DNA of 9,723 nucleotides. Origin: Ruminococcus flavefaciens. Lineage in GTDB: Bacteria > Bacillota_A > Clostridia > Oscillospirales > Ruminococcaceae. Within the stretch, counting starts at the first letter, position 1. Each line of letters opens with the position of its first letter. Positions 1-6,654 of the stretch are shown here, in pieces. The notes below the pieces were generated by a model. It was not told the origin of the DNA and made no database searches. It worked only from the letters and a program-made list of their open reading frames with translations. The translations under genes and the position numbers were made by a program. Location: the NCBI GenBank assembly GCA_004556875.1, contig SFFP01000054.1:1-9723 (forward strand), written 5' to 3'.

Positions 1-206
1 ATAAAGAAGAACATAACAGGCGGACAGAAAAGCGAGGTGTATATAAGGATATACTCCCACATGGGCAAAGTGTAAAACGCTTCTGCATTTCCGTATTTAT
101 ACTGGACTGCCCAGCCTGCCAGATGTCCCCAGAACATGATGAAAACAGCAAGACACTTCATCATGTCGCGGTTGAAAATCTTGTATTTTGGTGTTTCTTT
201 TGTCAT
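1..206 (-). CDS. Polytopic membrane protein, N-terminal fragment (TraX/acyltransferase-like?)
   Basis: The ATG is at 206-204, preceded on the minus strand by AGAAAAGG about 8 nt upstream. The reading frame stays open to the window edge, so only the first 68 residues are seen. The protein starts with a short polar stretch (MTKETPKYKIFNRDMMKC), followed by a hydrophobic helix at about residues 18-32 (LAVFIMFWGHLAGWA) and a second hydrophobic run at about 50-68. The arrangement 'NRDMMKCLAVFIMFWGH', with a charged R/D/K start followed by a helix ending in His, resembles the first helix of TraX-like and other membrane acyltransferase families. That resemblance is weak and the function is not established. 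It lies 19 bp downstream of the lipoprotein gene with no terminator between, so it is probably the fourth gene of the leftward redox operon. What is certain is that this is a real membrane protein start; the family is a guess. Confidence 0.6.
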   Translation of the reverse strand, partial: MTKETPKYKIFNRDMMKCLAVFIMFWGHLAGWAVQYKYGNAEAFYTLPMWEYILIYTSLFCPPVMFFF

Positions 207-225
207 ATAAAAACCTTTTCTGCAA

Positions 226-639
226 TTATTTTTCGGAATAATCCGAGAAAGTCACCTTATAGTCATAGTTGATGCCGTCACATACCGTATATACAGATTT
301 TACATCAGAGCACCTGTCAAATCTTGTGCTGCACTCATTTCCGTTATATACCCATACTATCTTGTCAGGCTCTATAGACTTTATCTCAGCAATGGTATCA
401 AAGGGATACTTGTCTCTGTTTTCTGTTATCCATTCGCCGCTGTAATTCTCATAGAATATATCTCCTGCTTTAACTGTGAAAGAAAACGTATCCTCGCCTT
501 CGCCAAGGAACTGTCCGTCCTCTCCCCATCCGCTGTAGTGAGAGTTTACGGTAAGCGTACAGCTTTTTTCCTTTTCGCCGCAGCCTGCCATAAGAAGCAG
601 GATCAATGCAGCTGATAGTGCAATGCCTTTTTTCAACAT
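226..639 (-). CDS. Small predicted lipoprotein, function unknown
   Basis: The protein has 137 residues. The start is set at the ATG 639-637, not at the upstream in-frame ATG at 768. The ATG at 639 gives a typical lipoprotein signal (MLKKG, a hydrophobic run at 6-17, then L-M-A-G-C with the lipidated Cys at position 20) and has AAAGG 7 nt upstream inside the last codons of the preceding gene. The mature part is acidic and polar, with many aromatic residues and four further cysteines (27, 103, 110, 120), which could form disulfides or bind metal outside the membrane. I recognise no named domain. It begins only 2 bp after the stop codon of the flavodoxin-ferredoxin gene, so translation is very likely coupled. 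Its setting between redox genes suggests an envelope partner, but that is inference only. Confidence 0.8.
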   Translation of the reverse strand: MLKKGIALSAALILLLMAGCGEKEKSCTLTVNSHYSGWGEDGQFLGEGEDTFSFTVKAGDIFYENYSGEWITENRDKYPFDTIAEIKSIEPDKIVWVYNGNECSTRFDRCSDVKSVYTVCDGINYDYKVTFSDYSEK

Positions 640-641
640 AA

Positions 642-1394
642 TTATACCTTTACATTTGGATTTGTGTATTGACCGTGTTTTTTCGTAGCGCCGTTCCGGA
701 ACTGTATTGCGAATTTCGGACAGTGATGCAGACAGCGGAAACAAAGTGCACATCTGTCCCTTACCCATACAGGCTTGCCGCCGCGCATTTCAATAGCATT
801 TACAGGACATTTCGCCGCCCAAAGTCCGCAGCCGATACAGCTGTCATCAACATTCAGATTTTTCGTGCTTCTCACCTTTGCAAAGACCTTATCCGTGAAA
901 GGATAGATAGCATAAGGTGTCCTCAGCTTTGTGAAATTGCCTTTCTTCTTATGAAGTATCATGGCAATAGTCCTGTCGATATTGACCTCTGCTTTTTTAT
1001 TCTGCCTTGCCACCTTGTCGGGGTCTGAAAGGTCAAAGGTGACGGTCCAGTTATCGGGCATTTTTATATTGTAAGCCGCACTCAGCCTTATTCCCCTGTC
1101 TTTAAGCAGATGACGCGTTTCCTCAGCACTGCAGCCTACAGTCGTTCCGTAAGTTGAAGCAACGAACACATAGTGCCGCCCCCGTCTGTGAAGCACCAGC
1201 TTTTTAAGGAAAGCCCTCATAGGTATTGGAAGTGCCCACCAGTGGGTAGGAGTGACGATACCGAAGCATTCGTCCTCCTTCAGAGTGATATCATAGCATT
1301 TTTCCTCGATAGATACCGCCCTGTCACCCAGTGCATCAGCAATACGCTCGGCAGCATATTTGCTGTTGCCTGTAGCTGAAAAATAAACGATCAT
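642..1394 (-). CDS. EFR1-type flavodoxin / 2[4Fe-4S] ferredoxin fusion with one cluster Cys replaced by Trp
   Basis: The protein has 250 residues and is cytoplasmic. Residues 1-150 form a flavodoxin-like domain with the FMN phosphate loop near the N-terminus (YFSATGNSKYAA, 4-15) and THWWALPIP (50-58) as a further FMN-contact region. Residues 183-230 are a bacterial two-cluster ferredoxin. The second motif is intact (C215, C218, C221, C225, then Pro). The first reads C186-I-G-C189-G-L-W192-A-A-K-C196-P: the third cysteine of the usual CxxCxxCxxxCP is a tryptophan (codon TGG, seen as cca at 819-821). The family is common in Clostridia and presumably moves electrons between flavin and Fe-S partners; the exact partner is unknown. 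The start at 1394 has AAGGGG about 9 nt upstream. It lies 40 bp after the rubrerythrin-fusion gene with no terminator hairpin between, so the two are probably co-transcribed. Confidence 0.88.
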   Translation of the reverse strand: MIVYFSATGNSKYAAERIADALGDRAVSIEEKCYDITLKEDECFGIVTPTHWWALPIPMRAFLKKLVLHRRGRHYVFVASTYGTTVGCSAEETRHLLKDRGIRLSAAYNIKMPDNWTVTFDLSDPDKVARQNKKAEVNIDRTIAMILHKKKGNFTKLRTPYAIYPFTDKVFAKVRSTKNLNVDDSCIGCGLWAAKCPVNAIEMRGGKPVWVRDRCALCFRCLHHCPKFAIQFRNGATKKHGQYTNPNVKV

Positions 1395-1434
1395 TCTTCA
1401 TTTCCCCTTTTATGTCATTTACATTTCACTTTTA

Positions 1435-2769
1435 TCAGTAATTCTCTTTTCTTACTTCAAAATAACTCTGTGGGTGGAAGCATACAGGGCATACCTCAGG
1501 AGCTTCTGTACCTACTACGATGTGTCCGCAGTTTCTGCACTCCCACATAGTCACACCGCTCTTTCTGAACACTTCCATAGCCTCAACATTATGGAGAAGT
1601 GCACGATATCTTTCCTCATGGTGCTTTTCAATAGCGCCGACTCCGCGGAACTGTGCAGCAAGATCGTGGAAGCCTTCCTCATCGGCTTCTCTTGCCATTC
1701 TCTCGTACATATCTGTCCATTCGTGGTTCTCGCCGTCAGCAGCCTGTTTCAGATTTTCCGCAGTAGTGCCTATTCCGCCAAGCGCCTTGAACCAGAGCTT
1801 AGCGTGTTCCTTCTCATTTTCGGCAGTCTGTAAGAACAGAGCCGCTATCTGCTCATATCCGTTCTTCTTTGCAACAGAAGCAAAGTATGTATACTTATTT
1901 CTTGCCTGAGACTCACCTGCAAATGCTTCAAGGAGATTTTTCTCGGTCTTAGTGCCTGCGTACTTATTTACAGGAGCTTCCGCAGGTGCGGAACTTATCT
2001 TTTCAAACTGGTCAGCGCCAACGCCGCACAGCGGACATTCAAAATCAGCAGGAAGCTCGTCACCGATATACTCATAGCCGCAGACTGTACATCTCCAGAT
2101 GGTCTGTCCGTCAGCGGTAGTTCCAACAGGTACAGCGTCACTGTGACCGCCTGAGATCTTCTCAAAGTCAGCCTTGCCATGCTTGCATATCGGACAGACA
2201 AAGTCATCGGGAAGCTCCTCACCAACGTATTCATAGCCGCAGATAACACATCTCCAGATAGTCTGACCGTCAGAAGTAGTTCCCACAGCCTCAGGCTTTG
2301 GCTTGATATTGCTCTGATAGTATTCATATGTAGCTGAGGGCGCTTCTGAAAGGATCTCCATATCCGTAACATCAGCAATAAACATAGTGTGCGAACCAAG
2401 ATCAACGCTCTGACAGACAGTTCCCGAAATAAAGGCATTTGTACCCTTAGTCACTATAAGCGTGCCGTTTTCTGCGCGCTTGCAGTCTGTAAAGTCCGCG
2501 AACTTGTCAACATCTCTTCCCGACTGAAATCCGAAGTGCCTGAAAAGTGAAAAATCAGCGTCTGTGCTTATGACAGAAGCTGTAAATCTGCCTGTTTCAA
2601 GTATCATATCATGTGTAAAGTTTGTTTTTGCAACTGTAAGGCTTACTCTGTTGGGAGTTGATGTCACCTGTGCAAGTGTATTGGTGATACAGCCGTTATC
2701 TCTGCCGTCTCTGTTGGCTGTCACGACGAAAAGTCCATAGCTTATTTTGTACATTGCTTTCTTGTCCAT
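1435..2769 (-). CDS. Flavin reductase - rubredoxin - rubredoxin - rubrerythrin fusion protein
   Basis: The protein has 444 residues. The start is the ATG at 2769 with GGAGG 8 nt upstream; the frame is open further upstream but runs through both promoters and the riboswitch, so it is not coding there. Domain order: flavin reductase-like (FMN-binding split barrel) about 1-150; rubredoxin 1 at 169-205 (C174, C177, C192, C195); rubredoxin 2 at 222-258 (C227, C230, C245, C248); rubrerythrin di-iron four-helix domain about 270-400, with E286 in GES, E319xxH322 and E381xxH384 as likely iron ligands; C-terminal rubredoxin-like site C411, C414, C427, C430. The N-terminal half matches the plan of 'high molecular weight rubredoxin'; rubrerythrin is a peroxide reductase that takes electrons from rubredoxin. 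The fusion should pass electrons from NAD(P)H or another flavin donor to the di-iron site in one chain, for peroxide or oxygen detoxification. It is the first gene of a leftward operon. Confidence 0.93.
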   Translation of the reverse strand: MDKKAMYKISYGLFVVTANRDGRDNGCITNTLAQVTSTPNRVSLTVAKTNFTHDMILETGRFTASVISTDADFSLFRHFGFQSGRDVDKFADFTDCKRAENGTLIVTKGTNAFISGTVCQSVDLGSHTMFIADVTDMEILSEAPSATYEYYQSNIKPKPEAVGTTSDGQTIWRCVICGYEYVGEELPDDFVCPICKHGKADFEKISGGHSDAVPVGTTADGQTIWRCTVCGYEYIGDELPADFECPLCGVGADQFEKISSAPAEAPVNKYAGTKTEKNLLEAFAGESQARNKYTYFASVAKKNGYEQIAALFLQTAENEKEHAKLWFKALGGIGTTAENLKQAADGENHEWTDMYERMAREADEEGFHDLAAQFRGVGAIEKHHEERYRALLHNVEAMEVFRKSGVTMWECRNCGHIVVGTEAPEVCPVCFHPQSYFEVRKENY

Positions 2770-2827
2770 GTTGATTACCTCCATTTTATAGAATAGATGA
2801 AGCACATCGGCACTTGATCTTACTATA

Positions 2828-2856
2828 ATTTTACCATAACGTGTCACCTTAGTCAA
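2828..2856 (-). promoter_or_regulatory. Promoter of the rubrerythrin-fusion operon
   Basis: Reading the minus strand, TTGACT (2856-2851) is the -35 and TAAAAT (2833-2828) the -10, with a 17-bp spacer: a near-consensus housekeeping promoter. Transcription should start around 2821, leaving a ~50-nt leader before the ATG at 2769. It is divergent from the thiamine promoter, whose -35 begins 26 bp away. Confidence 0.8.
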
Positions 2857-2882
2857 GTATATTTTGTGAACAATTAAGCTTC

Positions 2883-2910
2883 TTGACTTTTGCCGAAAAA
2901 GTGGTATAAT
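2883..2910 (+). promoter_or_regulatory. Promoter of the thiamine (thiD-cytX-thiC) operon
   Basis: TTGACT (2883-2888) and a perfect TATAAT (2905-2910) are separated by 16 bp, a strong housekeeping-type promoter. The predicted start, at about 2916-2918, is almost at the first base of the TPP aptamer, so the transcript begins with the riboswitch. Confidence 0.82.
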
Positions 2911-2916
2911 AAGTAT

Positions 2917-3005
2917 GAAAAAGGGAGCTTGTGAACGGGCTGAGAGGGAGTTGGAAACTCCGACCTTACCTGATTTGGATAATGCCAACGGAGGGAAATA
3001 CTTTT
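2917..3005 (+). ncRNA. TPP riboswitch aptamer (thi box)
   Basis: The conserved thi-box parts are all present in order: GGGAGC (2923-2928), GGCTGAGAGG (2938-2947), a P3a hairpin GGAGTT/AACTCC, CCTTACCTGA (2964-2973), TTGGATAATGCCAA (P5) and CGGAGGGAAA (2989-2998). P2 can form from AAGG (2921-2924) with CCTT (2964-2967). Thiamine pyrophosphate binds the folded aptamer. The element precedes thiD, cytX and thiC, exactly the genes expected under TPP control. The terminator just downstream indicates control by transcription termination. The limits of P1 are uncertain because the promoter sits so close. Confidence 0.97.
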
Positions 3006-3013
3006 GCATTGCA

Positions 3014-3044
3014 GGTGTGTCTCTTTGTGGGCGCACCTTTTTTT
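3014..3044 (+). terminator. Riboswitch expression-platform terminator
   Basis: A 9-bp stem, GGTGTGTCT (3014-3022) with GGGCGCACC (3029-3037), has a 6-nt loop and is followed at once by seven T (3038-3044): a classic intrinsic terminator. It should form when TPP is bound. Its left arm overlaps CAGGT (3012-3016), which can instead pair with ACCTG inside the aptamer (2968-2972), next to AATGC/GCATT (2981-2985 with 3006-3010); together these could form the antiterminator. Confidence 0.88.
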
Positions 3045-3278
3045 GCAGCGTGACGCTGCACCCTTGCCACGTTGTCGCTTGTTTCACGCGCTGACTATTA
3101 TCAAAATTGATACTTGTACATCGCTTACAGCACATAATGGCATCAGGTTTACGGAACGGCGTTCACTGCTAAAGGCTAATAGCCTATACAGCGGGACATC
3201 GGGGGCACCACCTTGTCTCGCTATACAAAATTAATGCTGGGGCAAAACGCCCGAATTTACCACAAAGGAGAAATGAAA
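3045..3278 (+). other. Long leader between riboswitch terminator and thiD, with several hairpins
   Basis: About 235 nt lie between the terminator and the thiD start with no convincing gene. Visible structure: a perfect 7-bp hairpin TGCAGCG/CGCTGCA (3044-3060); a 9-bp hairpin with one G-U pair, AGCGGGACA (3190-3198) with TGTCTCGCT (3214-3222); and a small GGGC/GCCC hairpin (3240-3252). A 76-codon open frame (3004-3234) starts inside the riboswitch, has no ribosome site and no recognisable product, so I do not call it. No second T-tract terminator and no T-box sequence are seen. Its role is unknown; it may affect read-through RNA stability or thiD translation. Confidence 0.45.
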
Positions 3279-4085
3279 ATGAGAACAGCATTAACGATCG
3301 CAGGAAGCGACTCCTGCGGAGGCGCCGGCATTCAGGCGGACATGAAGACCATGACCATGAATGGTGTTTTTGCCATGAGCGCGATAACCGCTCTTACAGC
3401 GCAGAACACGACCGGCGTAACAGGTATTATGGAGGTAACGCCTGAATTCTTAGCCATGCAGCTTGACGCTGTATTTACGGACATTCGTCCCGATGCAGTC
3501 AAGACAGGCATGGTCTCCTCCGACAAGCTTATCCGCACTATTGCTGAAAAGCTCAGCGGATACAAGGCTGAGAACATCGTTGTTGACCCTGTTATGGTCG
3601 CAACAAGCGGTTCAAAGCTCATTGCAGACGAAGCAGTAGAAACTCTCAAAAGCGAGCTTCTGCCCATTGCCACAGTCGTTACACCTAATATCCCCGAAGC
3701 TGAGATACTTTCGGATATGAAGATAGCTTCAAAAGAGGATATGGTAAAGGCTGCTCAGGCTATCGGAGAAAAATACGGCTGTGCTGTACTCTGCAAGGGC
3801 GGACACAGTCTCAACGACGCAAATGACCTGCTCTGGGATAATGGCAGTACAACATGGTTCAACGGCAGACGCATAGACAATCCAAACACTCACGGCACAG
3901 GCTGTACCCTTTCAAGCGCTATTGCTTCTAATCTTGCTAAGGGCTTCACCCTTGAAAAGTCTGTAGAGCGCGCTAAGGACTACATCTCGGGCGCACTGGC
4001 TGCAATGCTCGATCTCGGCAGGGGCAGCGGTCCTATGAACCATGCTTTCGCACTAAGCGGCATCTTCTCAGAGGAGGCTGAATAA
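3279..4085 (+). CDS. thiD: Hydroxymethylpyrimidine / phosphomethylpyrimidine kinase
   Basis: This 268-residue enzyme of the ribokinase-like family phosphorylates HMP to HMP-P and HMP-P to HMP-PP in thiamine synthesis, in the cytoplasm. Diagnostic motifs: TIAGSDSCGGAGIQAD near the N-terminus (6-21), FTDIRPDAVKTGM (66-78), VVDPVMVATSGSKL (101-114), and the anion-hole/catalytic motif HGTGCTLSSAIA (205-216) with C209. The length is normal for single-domain ThiD; there is no fused ThiE. I chose the ATG at 3279 because AAGGAG (3265-3270) lies 8 nt before it; an in-frame ATG at 3273 is only 2 nt from that site, and one at 3213 has no site. It is the first gene after the TPP riboswitch and overlaps cytX by one base (TAATG). 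Confidence 0.96.
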   Translation: MRTALTIAGSDSCGGAGIQADMKTMTMNGVFAMSAITALTAQNTTGVTGIMEVTPEFLAMQLDAVFTDIRPDAVKTGMVSSDKLIRTIAEKLSGYKAENIVVDPVMVATSGSKLIADEAVETLKSELLPIATVVTPNIPEAEILSDMKIASKEDMVKAAQAIGEKYGCAVLCKGGHSLNDANDLLWDNGSTTWFNGRRIDNPNTHGTGCTLSSAIASNLAKGFTLEKSVERAKDYISGALAAMLDLGRGSGPMNHAFALSGIFSEEAE

Positions 4086-5254
4086 TGGAGCAGAAACGTA
4101 CTTCCGTATACGAAAACGGTCTTATCTGGTTCGGCGCAGGAGTTTCTATCGCTGAGATAATCACAGGTACTTATTTTGCTCCCCTCGGTTTCGGAAAAGG
4201 ACTCCTTGCTGTTGTTATCGGTCATATCATAGGCTGCGCAATGCTTTTCCTTGCAGGACTTATCGGCGGAAAGGCTCGAAAAAGTGCTATGGAGACCGTA
4301 AAAATGAGCTTCGGCAGCAAGGGCGGCATATTCTTCTCGATACTCAATGTACTCCAGCTGGTTGGCTGGACGGCTATAATGATATATGACGGCGCACTGG
4401 CGGCTGACGGTATTTTCAGCGCAGGACGCTGGGTATGGTGTCTCGTTATCGGCGGACTCATCATACTCTGGATACTCATCGGCATCAAAAACTTAGGTAA
4501 GATAAATACAGTCGCTATGGCTGCACTGTTTATCCTGACGCTCATTCTCTGCAAGATAATATTCTTTGACGGAAGTGAGCTTCCGGTTTCCGATGACAGC
4601 ATGAGCTTCGGCGCTGCTGTTGAGCTTTCTGTGGCAATGCCCCTTTCATGGCTTCCGCTCATAAGCGACTACACAAGAGAAGCCGAAAAGCCTGTGGCAG
4701 CTACAGCCGTAAGTGCAATAGTCTATGGCATAATAAGCTGCTGGATGTACGCTATCGGCATGGGTGCAGCTATATTCACAGCCGAATCCGATATCGCACA
4801 GATAATGGTCAAGGCAAGCCTCGGTATAGCAGGACTTCTCATAGTTGTATTCTCAACAGTAACAACTACATTCCTTGACGCTTATTCCGCAGGAATTTCG
4901 GGAGAATCCATATTCTCAAAGCTCAAAGGAAAATGGATAGCTGTTGCGGCTGCTGTTATCGGCACTGTTTGTGCAATATTCTTCCCTATGGACGATATCA
5001 CCGATTTCCTTTACCTTATAGGCTCGGTATTTGCACCTATGATAGCCGTACAGATAGCGGACTTCTTCATACTCAAAAAGGACAGCTCTGATAAGAGCTT
5101 CGATATAATAAGCTGTATCGTGTGGGTGCTTGGATTTGCGCTCTACAGGGTACTTATGAGAGTTGATATCCCTGTGGGAAACACTCTCCCCGACATGGCT
5201 GCAACGGTGATAATGTGCGCTGCGGCAAAGAAAATATTCAGTAAAAAAGCTTGA
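4085..5254 (+). CDS. cytX: NCS1-family hydroxymethylpyrimidine transporter
   Basis: This 389-residue integral membrane protein has about 12 hydrophobic segments (roughly 12-32, 38-60, 82-104, 116-133, 141-161, 173-192, 203-230, 245-268, 283-300, 308-326, 340-356, 366-382). It belongs to the nucleobase:cation symporter-1 family. The first helix, with GLIWFGAGVSIAEIITGTYF, and the LPLISDYTR motif (190-198) fit this family. CytX is the member repeatedly found under TPP riboswitches and assigned by context to uptake of the thiamine pyrimidine (HMP). Here it sits between thiD and thiC, overlapping thiD's stop codon by one base, so HMP imported by it can be phosphorylated by ThiD. The substrate is inferred from context and not readable from the residues. 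The ribosome site is weak (GAGGAG about 6 nt before the ATG, inside thiD), consistent with coupled translation. Confidence 0.92.
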   Translation: MEQKRTSVYENGLIWFGAGVSIAEIITGTYFAPLGFGKGLLAVVIGHIIGCAMLFLAGLIGGKARKSAMETVKMSFGSKGGIFFSILNVLQLVGWTAIMIYDGALAADGIFSAGRWVWCLVIGGLIILWILIGIKNLGKINTVAMAALFILTLILCKIIFFDGSELPVSDDSMSFGAAVELSVAMPLSWLPLISDYTREAEKPVAATAVSAIVYGIISCWMYAIGMGAAIFTAESDIAQIMVKASLGIAGLLIVVFSTVTTTFLDAYSAGISGESIFSKLKGKWIAVAAAVIGTVCAIFFPMDDITDFLYLIGSVFAPMIAVQIADFFILKKDSSDKSFDIISCIVWVLGFALYRVLMRVDIPVGNTLPDMAATVIMCAAAKKIFSKKA

Positions 5255-5257
5255 TAA

Positions 5258-5320
5258 ACAGCTGAGAGCCGCAGTCTGAAAACGCACTCAGCTGTGGTTT
5301 CTCAGCTCCGATTTAGGAGG
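5258..5320 (+). promoter_or_regulatory. Competing hairpins and ribosome-site mask upstream of thiC
   Basis: In the 74-bp cytX-thiC gap, ACAGCTGAG (5258-5266) is a perfect complement of CTCAGCTGT (5287-5295). The same left arm, AGCTGAGA (5260-5267), also pairs fully with TCTCAGCT (5300-5307), so the two hairpins exclude each other. Next to the second arm, CTCC (5306-5309) can pair with GGAG (5316-5319) of the thiC ribosome site AGGAGG (5315-5320). There is no T-run, so this is not a terminator. It could tune thiC translation or mark an RNA-processing site. The pairings are seen; the function is inference. Confidence 0.45.
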
Positions 5321-5328
5321 AAATAAAA

Positions 5329-6642
5329 ATGAGAAATTATCATACACAGATGGAAGCAGCAAAAAAAGGCATAATCACTCCCGAAATGGAGACAGTTGCA
5401 AAAAAAGAATACATAAGCGCAGAAGAGCTTCGTGAGCTTGTTGCTAAGGGCGAGGTATGTATCCCGTGTAATATCAATCACAAGTCGATATCCCCTGAGG
5501 GTATCGGCACAAGAATGAGAACAAAGATAAACGTAAATCTCGGTATCTCAGGCGATGCCAAAAACTATGACGTTGAAATGGAAAAGGTGGACATGGCTCT
5601 CAAATTCGGCGCAGAAGCTATCATGGACCTTTCAAACTACGGAAAGACAAATACCTTCCGTACTGCTCTCATAGAAAAGTCACCTGCCATGATAGGCACT
5701 GTCCCTATGTATGACGCTATCGGCTACCTTGAAAAGGACCTGCTTGAGATAACTGCCGAGGACTTTCTCCGCGTTGTACGCGCTCACGCAGAAGAGGGCG
5801 TTGACTTTATGACTATACACGCAGGCATCAACCGCCGTGCTGTGGAAGCCTTCCGCAGAGACAAGAGAAAAATGAACATCGTTTCACGCGGCGGATCACT
5901 TCTCTTTGCATGGATGATGATGACAGGCAACGAAAACCCATTCTATGAGCATTACGATGAGGTACTCGATATCCTCCGCGAATACGACTGCACTATCTCA
6001 CTCGGTGACGCACTCCGCCCGGGATGTATAGACGACGCTACTGACGCAGGTCAGATATCCGAGCTTATCGAGCTTGGCACTCTCACGGAAAGAGCATGGG
6101 CAAAGGACGTACAGGTAATGGTAGAAGGTCCGGGACATATGGCAATGAACGAAATAGCCGCAAATATGAAGCTCCAGAAGCGCATCTGCCACAACGCTCC
6201 TTTCTACGTGCTTGGTCCTCTTGTTACCGATATATTCCCCGGTTATGACCATATCACTTCCGCTATAGGCGGTGCTATCGCTGCTGCAAGCGGCGCAGAC
6301 TTCCTCTGCTATGTAACTCCTGCCGAGCACCTGAGACTCCCTGATACAAACGACGTTAAGGAAGGTATCATCGCAAGCCGTATCGCTGCTCACGCTGCTG
6401 ATATCGCAAAGGGCATACCTCATGCAACCGACCGCGACAACGCTATGGCAGAAGCCCGCCACGAAGTCGACTGGGATAAAATGTTTGAAATTGCTGTTGA
6501 CGGCGAAAAGGCAAGAGCTTACTTTGAGAGCACTCCCCCTGCTGACAGACACACCTGCTCTATGTGCGGAAAAATGTGCGCTGTACGTACCACAAATATG
6601 ATACTCAACGGCGAAAAGGTTGAATTCTGTTCAGAGAAATAA
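5329..6642 (+). CDS. thiC: Phosphomethylpyrimidine (HMP-P) synthase, radical SAM
   Basis: This 437-residue enzyme converts aminoimidazole ribotide to HMP-P with S-adenosylmethionine and a [4Fe-4S] cluster, in the cytoplasm. Family blocks: MRTKINVNLG (63-72), GAEAIMDLS (94-102), MTIHAG (161-166), SRGGS (186-190), SLGDALRPG (224-232), QVMVEGPGHMAMNE (262-275), LGPLVTDIFPGYDHITSAIGG at 295-315 (with the conserved His pair region) and the C-terminal cluster C410-x2-C413-x3-C417. It is the short form, lacking the extra N-terminal domain of the ~630-residue E. coli protein. The cluster spacing is CX2CX3C, one residue shorter than the CX2CX4C of E. coli; I believe this is usual for short forms but cannot verify it here. 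The start has a strong AGGAGG 8 nt upstream. It is the last gene of the TPP-controlled operon, followed by a terminator. Confidence 0.97.
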   Translation: MRNYHTQMEAAKKGIITPEMETVAKKEYISAEELRELVAKGEVCIPCNINHKSISPEGIGTRMRTKINVNLGISGDAKNYDVEMEKVDMALKFGAEAIMDLSNYGKTNTFRTALIEKSPAMIGTVPMYDAIGYLEKDLLEITAEDFLRVVRAHAEEGVDFMTIHAGINRRAVEAFRRDKRKMNIVSRGGSLLFAWMMMTGNENPFYEHYDEVLDILREYDCTISLGDALRPGCIDDATDAGQISELIELGTLTERAWAKDVQVMVEGPGHMAMNEIAANMKLQKRICHNAPFYVLGPLVTDIFPGYDHITSAIGGAIAAASGADFLCYVTPAEHLRLPDTNDVKEGIIASRIAAHAADIAKGIPHATDRDNAMAEARHEVDWDKMFEIAVDGEKARAYFESTPPADRHTCSMCGKMCAVRTTNMILNGEKVEFCSEK

Positions 6643-6654
6643 GTATTATGTATC

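Noticed and set aside
640..768. Upstream start for the lipoprotein at 768
   Set aside because: The extension overlaps the flavodoxin-ferredoxin gene in another frame and would put 43 polar residues before the lipoprotein signal; the ATG at 639 has its own ribosome site.
1995..2438. 147-codon minus-strand frame and other open frames inside the rubrerythrin, thiD, cytX, thiC and FAD genes
   Set aside because: They are alternative-frame shadows of strongly supported genes, with odd composition and no ribosome sites.
2770..3135. In-frame N-terminal extension of the rubrerythrin fusion (122 more codons)
   Set aside because: It reads through its own promoter, the thiamine promoter and the TPP riboswitch on the opposite strand; the ATG at 2769 has GGAGG at the right distance and starts the known domain.
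3190..3222. T-box or second TPP riboswitch before thiD
   Set aside because: The GGGGGCACCACC loop looks a little like a T-box sequence, but the conserved T-box core, a specifier region and a following terminator are missing; thi-box sequences occur only at 2917-3005.
3004..3234. 76-codon open frame on the plus strand after the riboswitch
   Set aside because: It has no ribosome site, begins inside the aptamer/terminator region and has no recognisable composition or motif.
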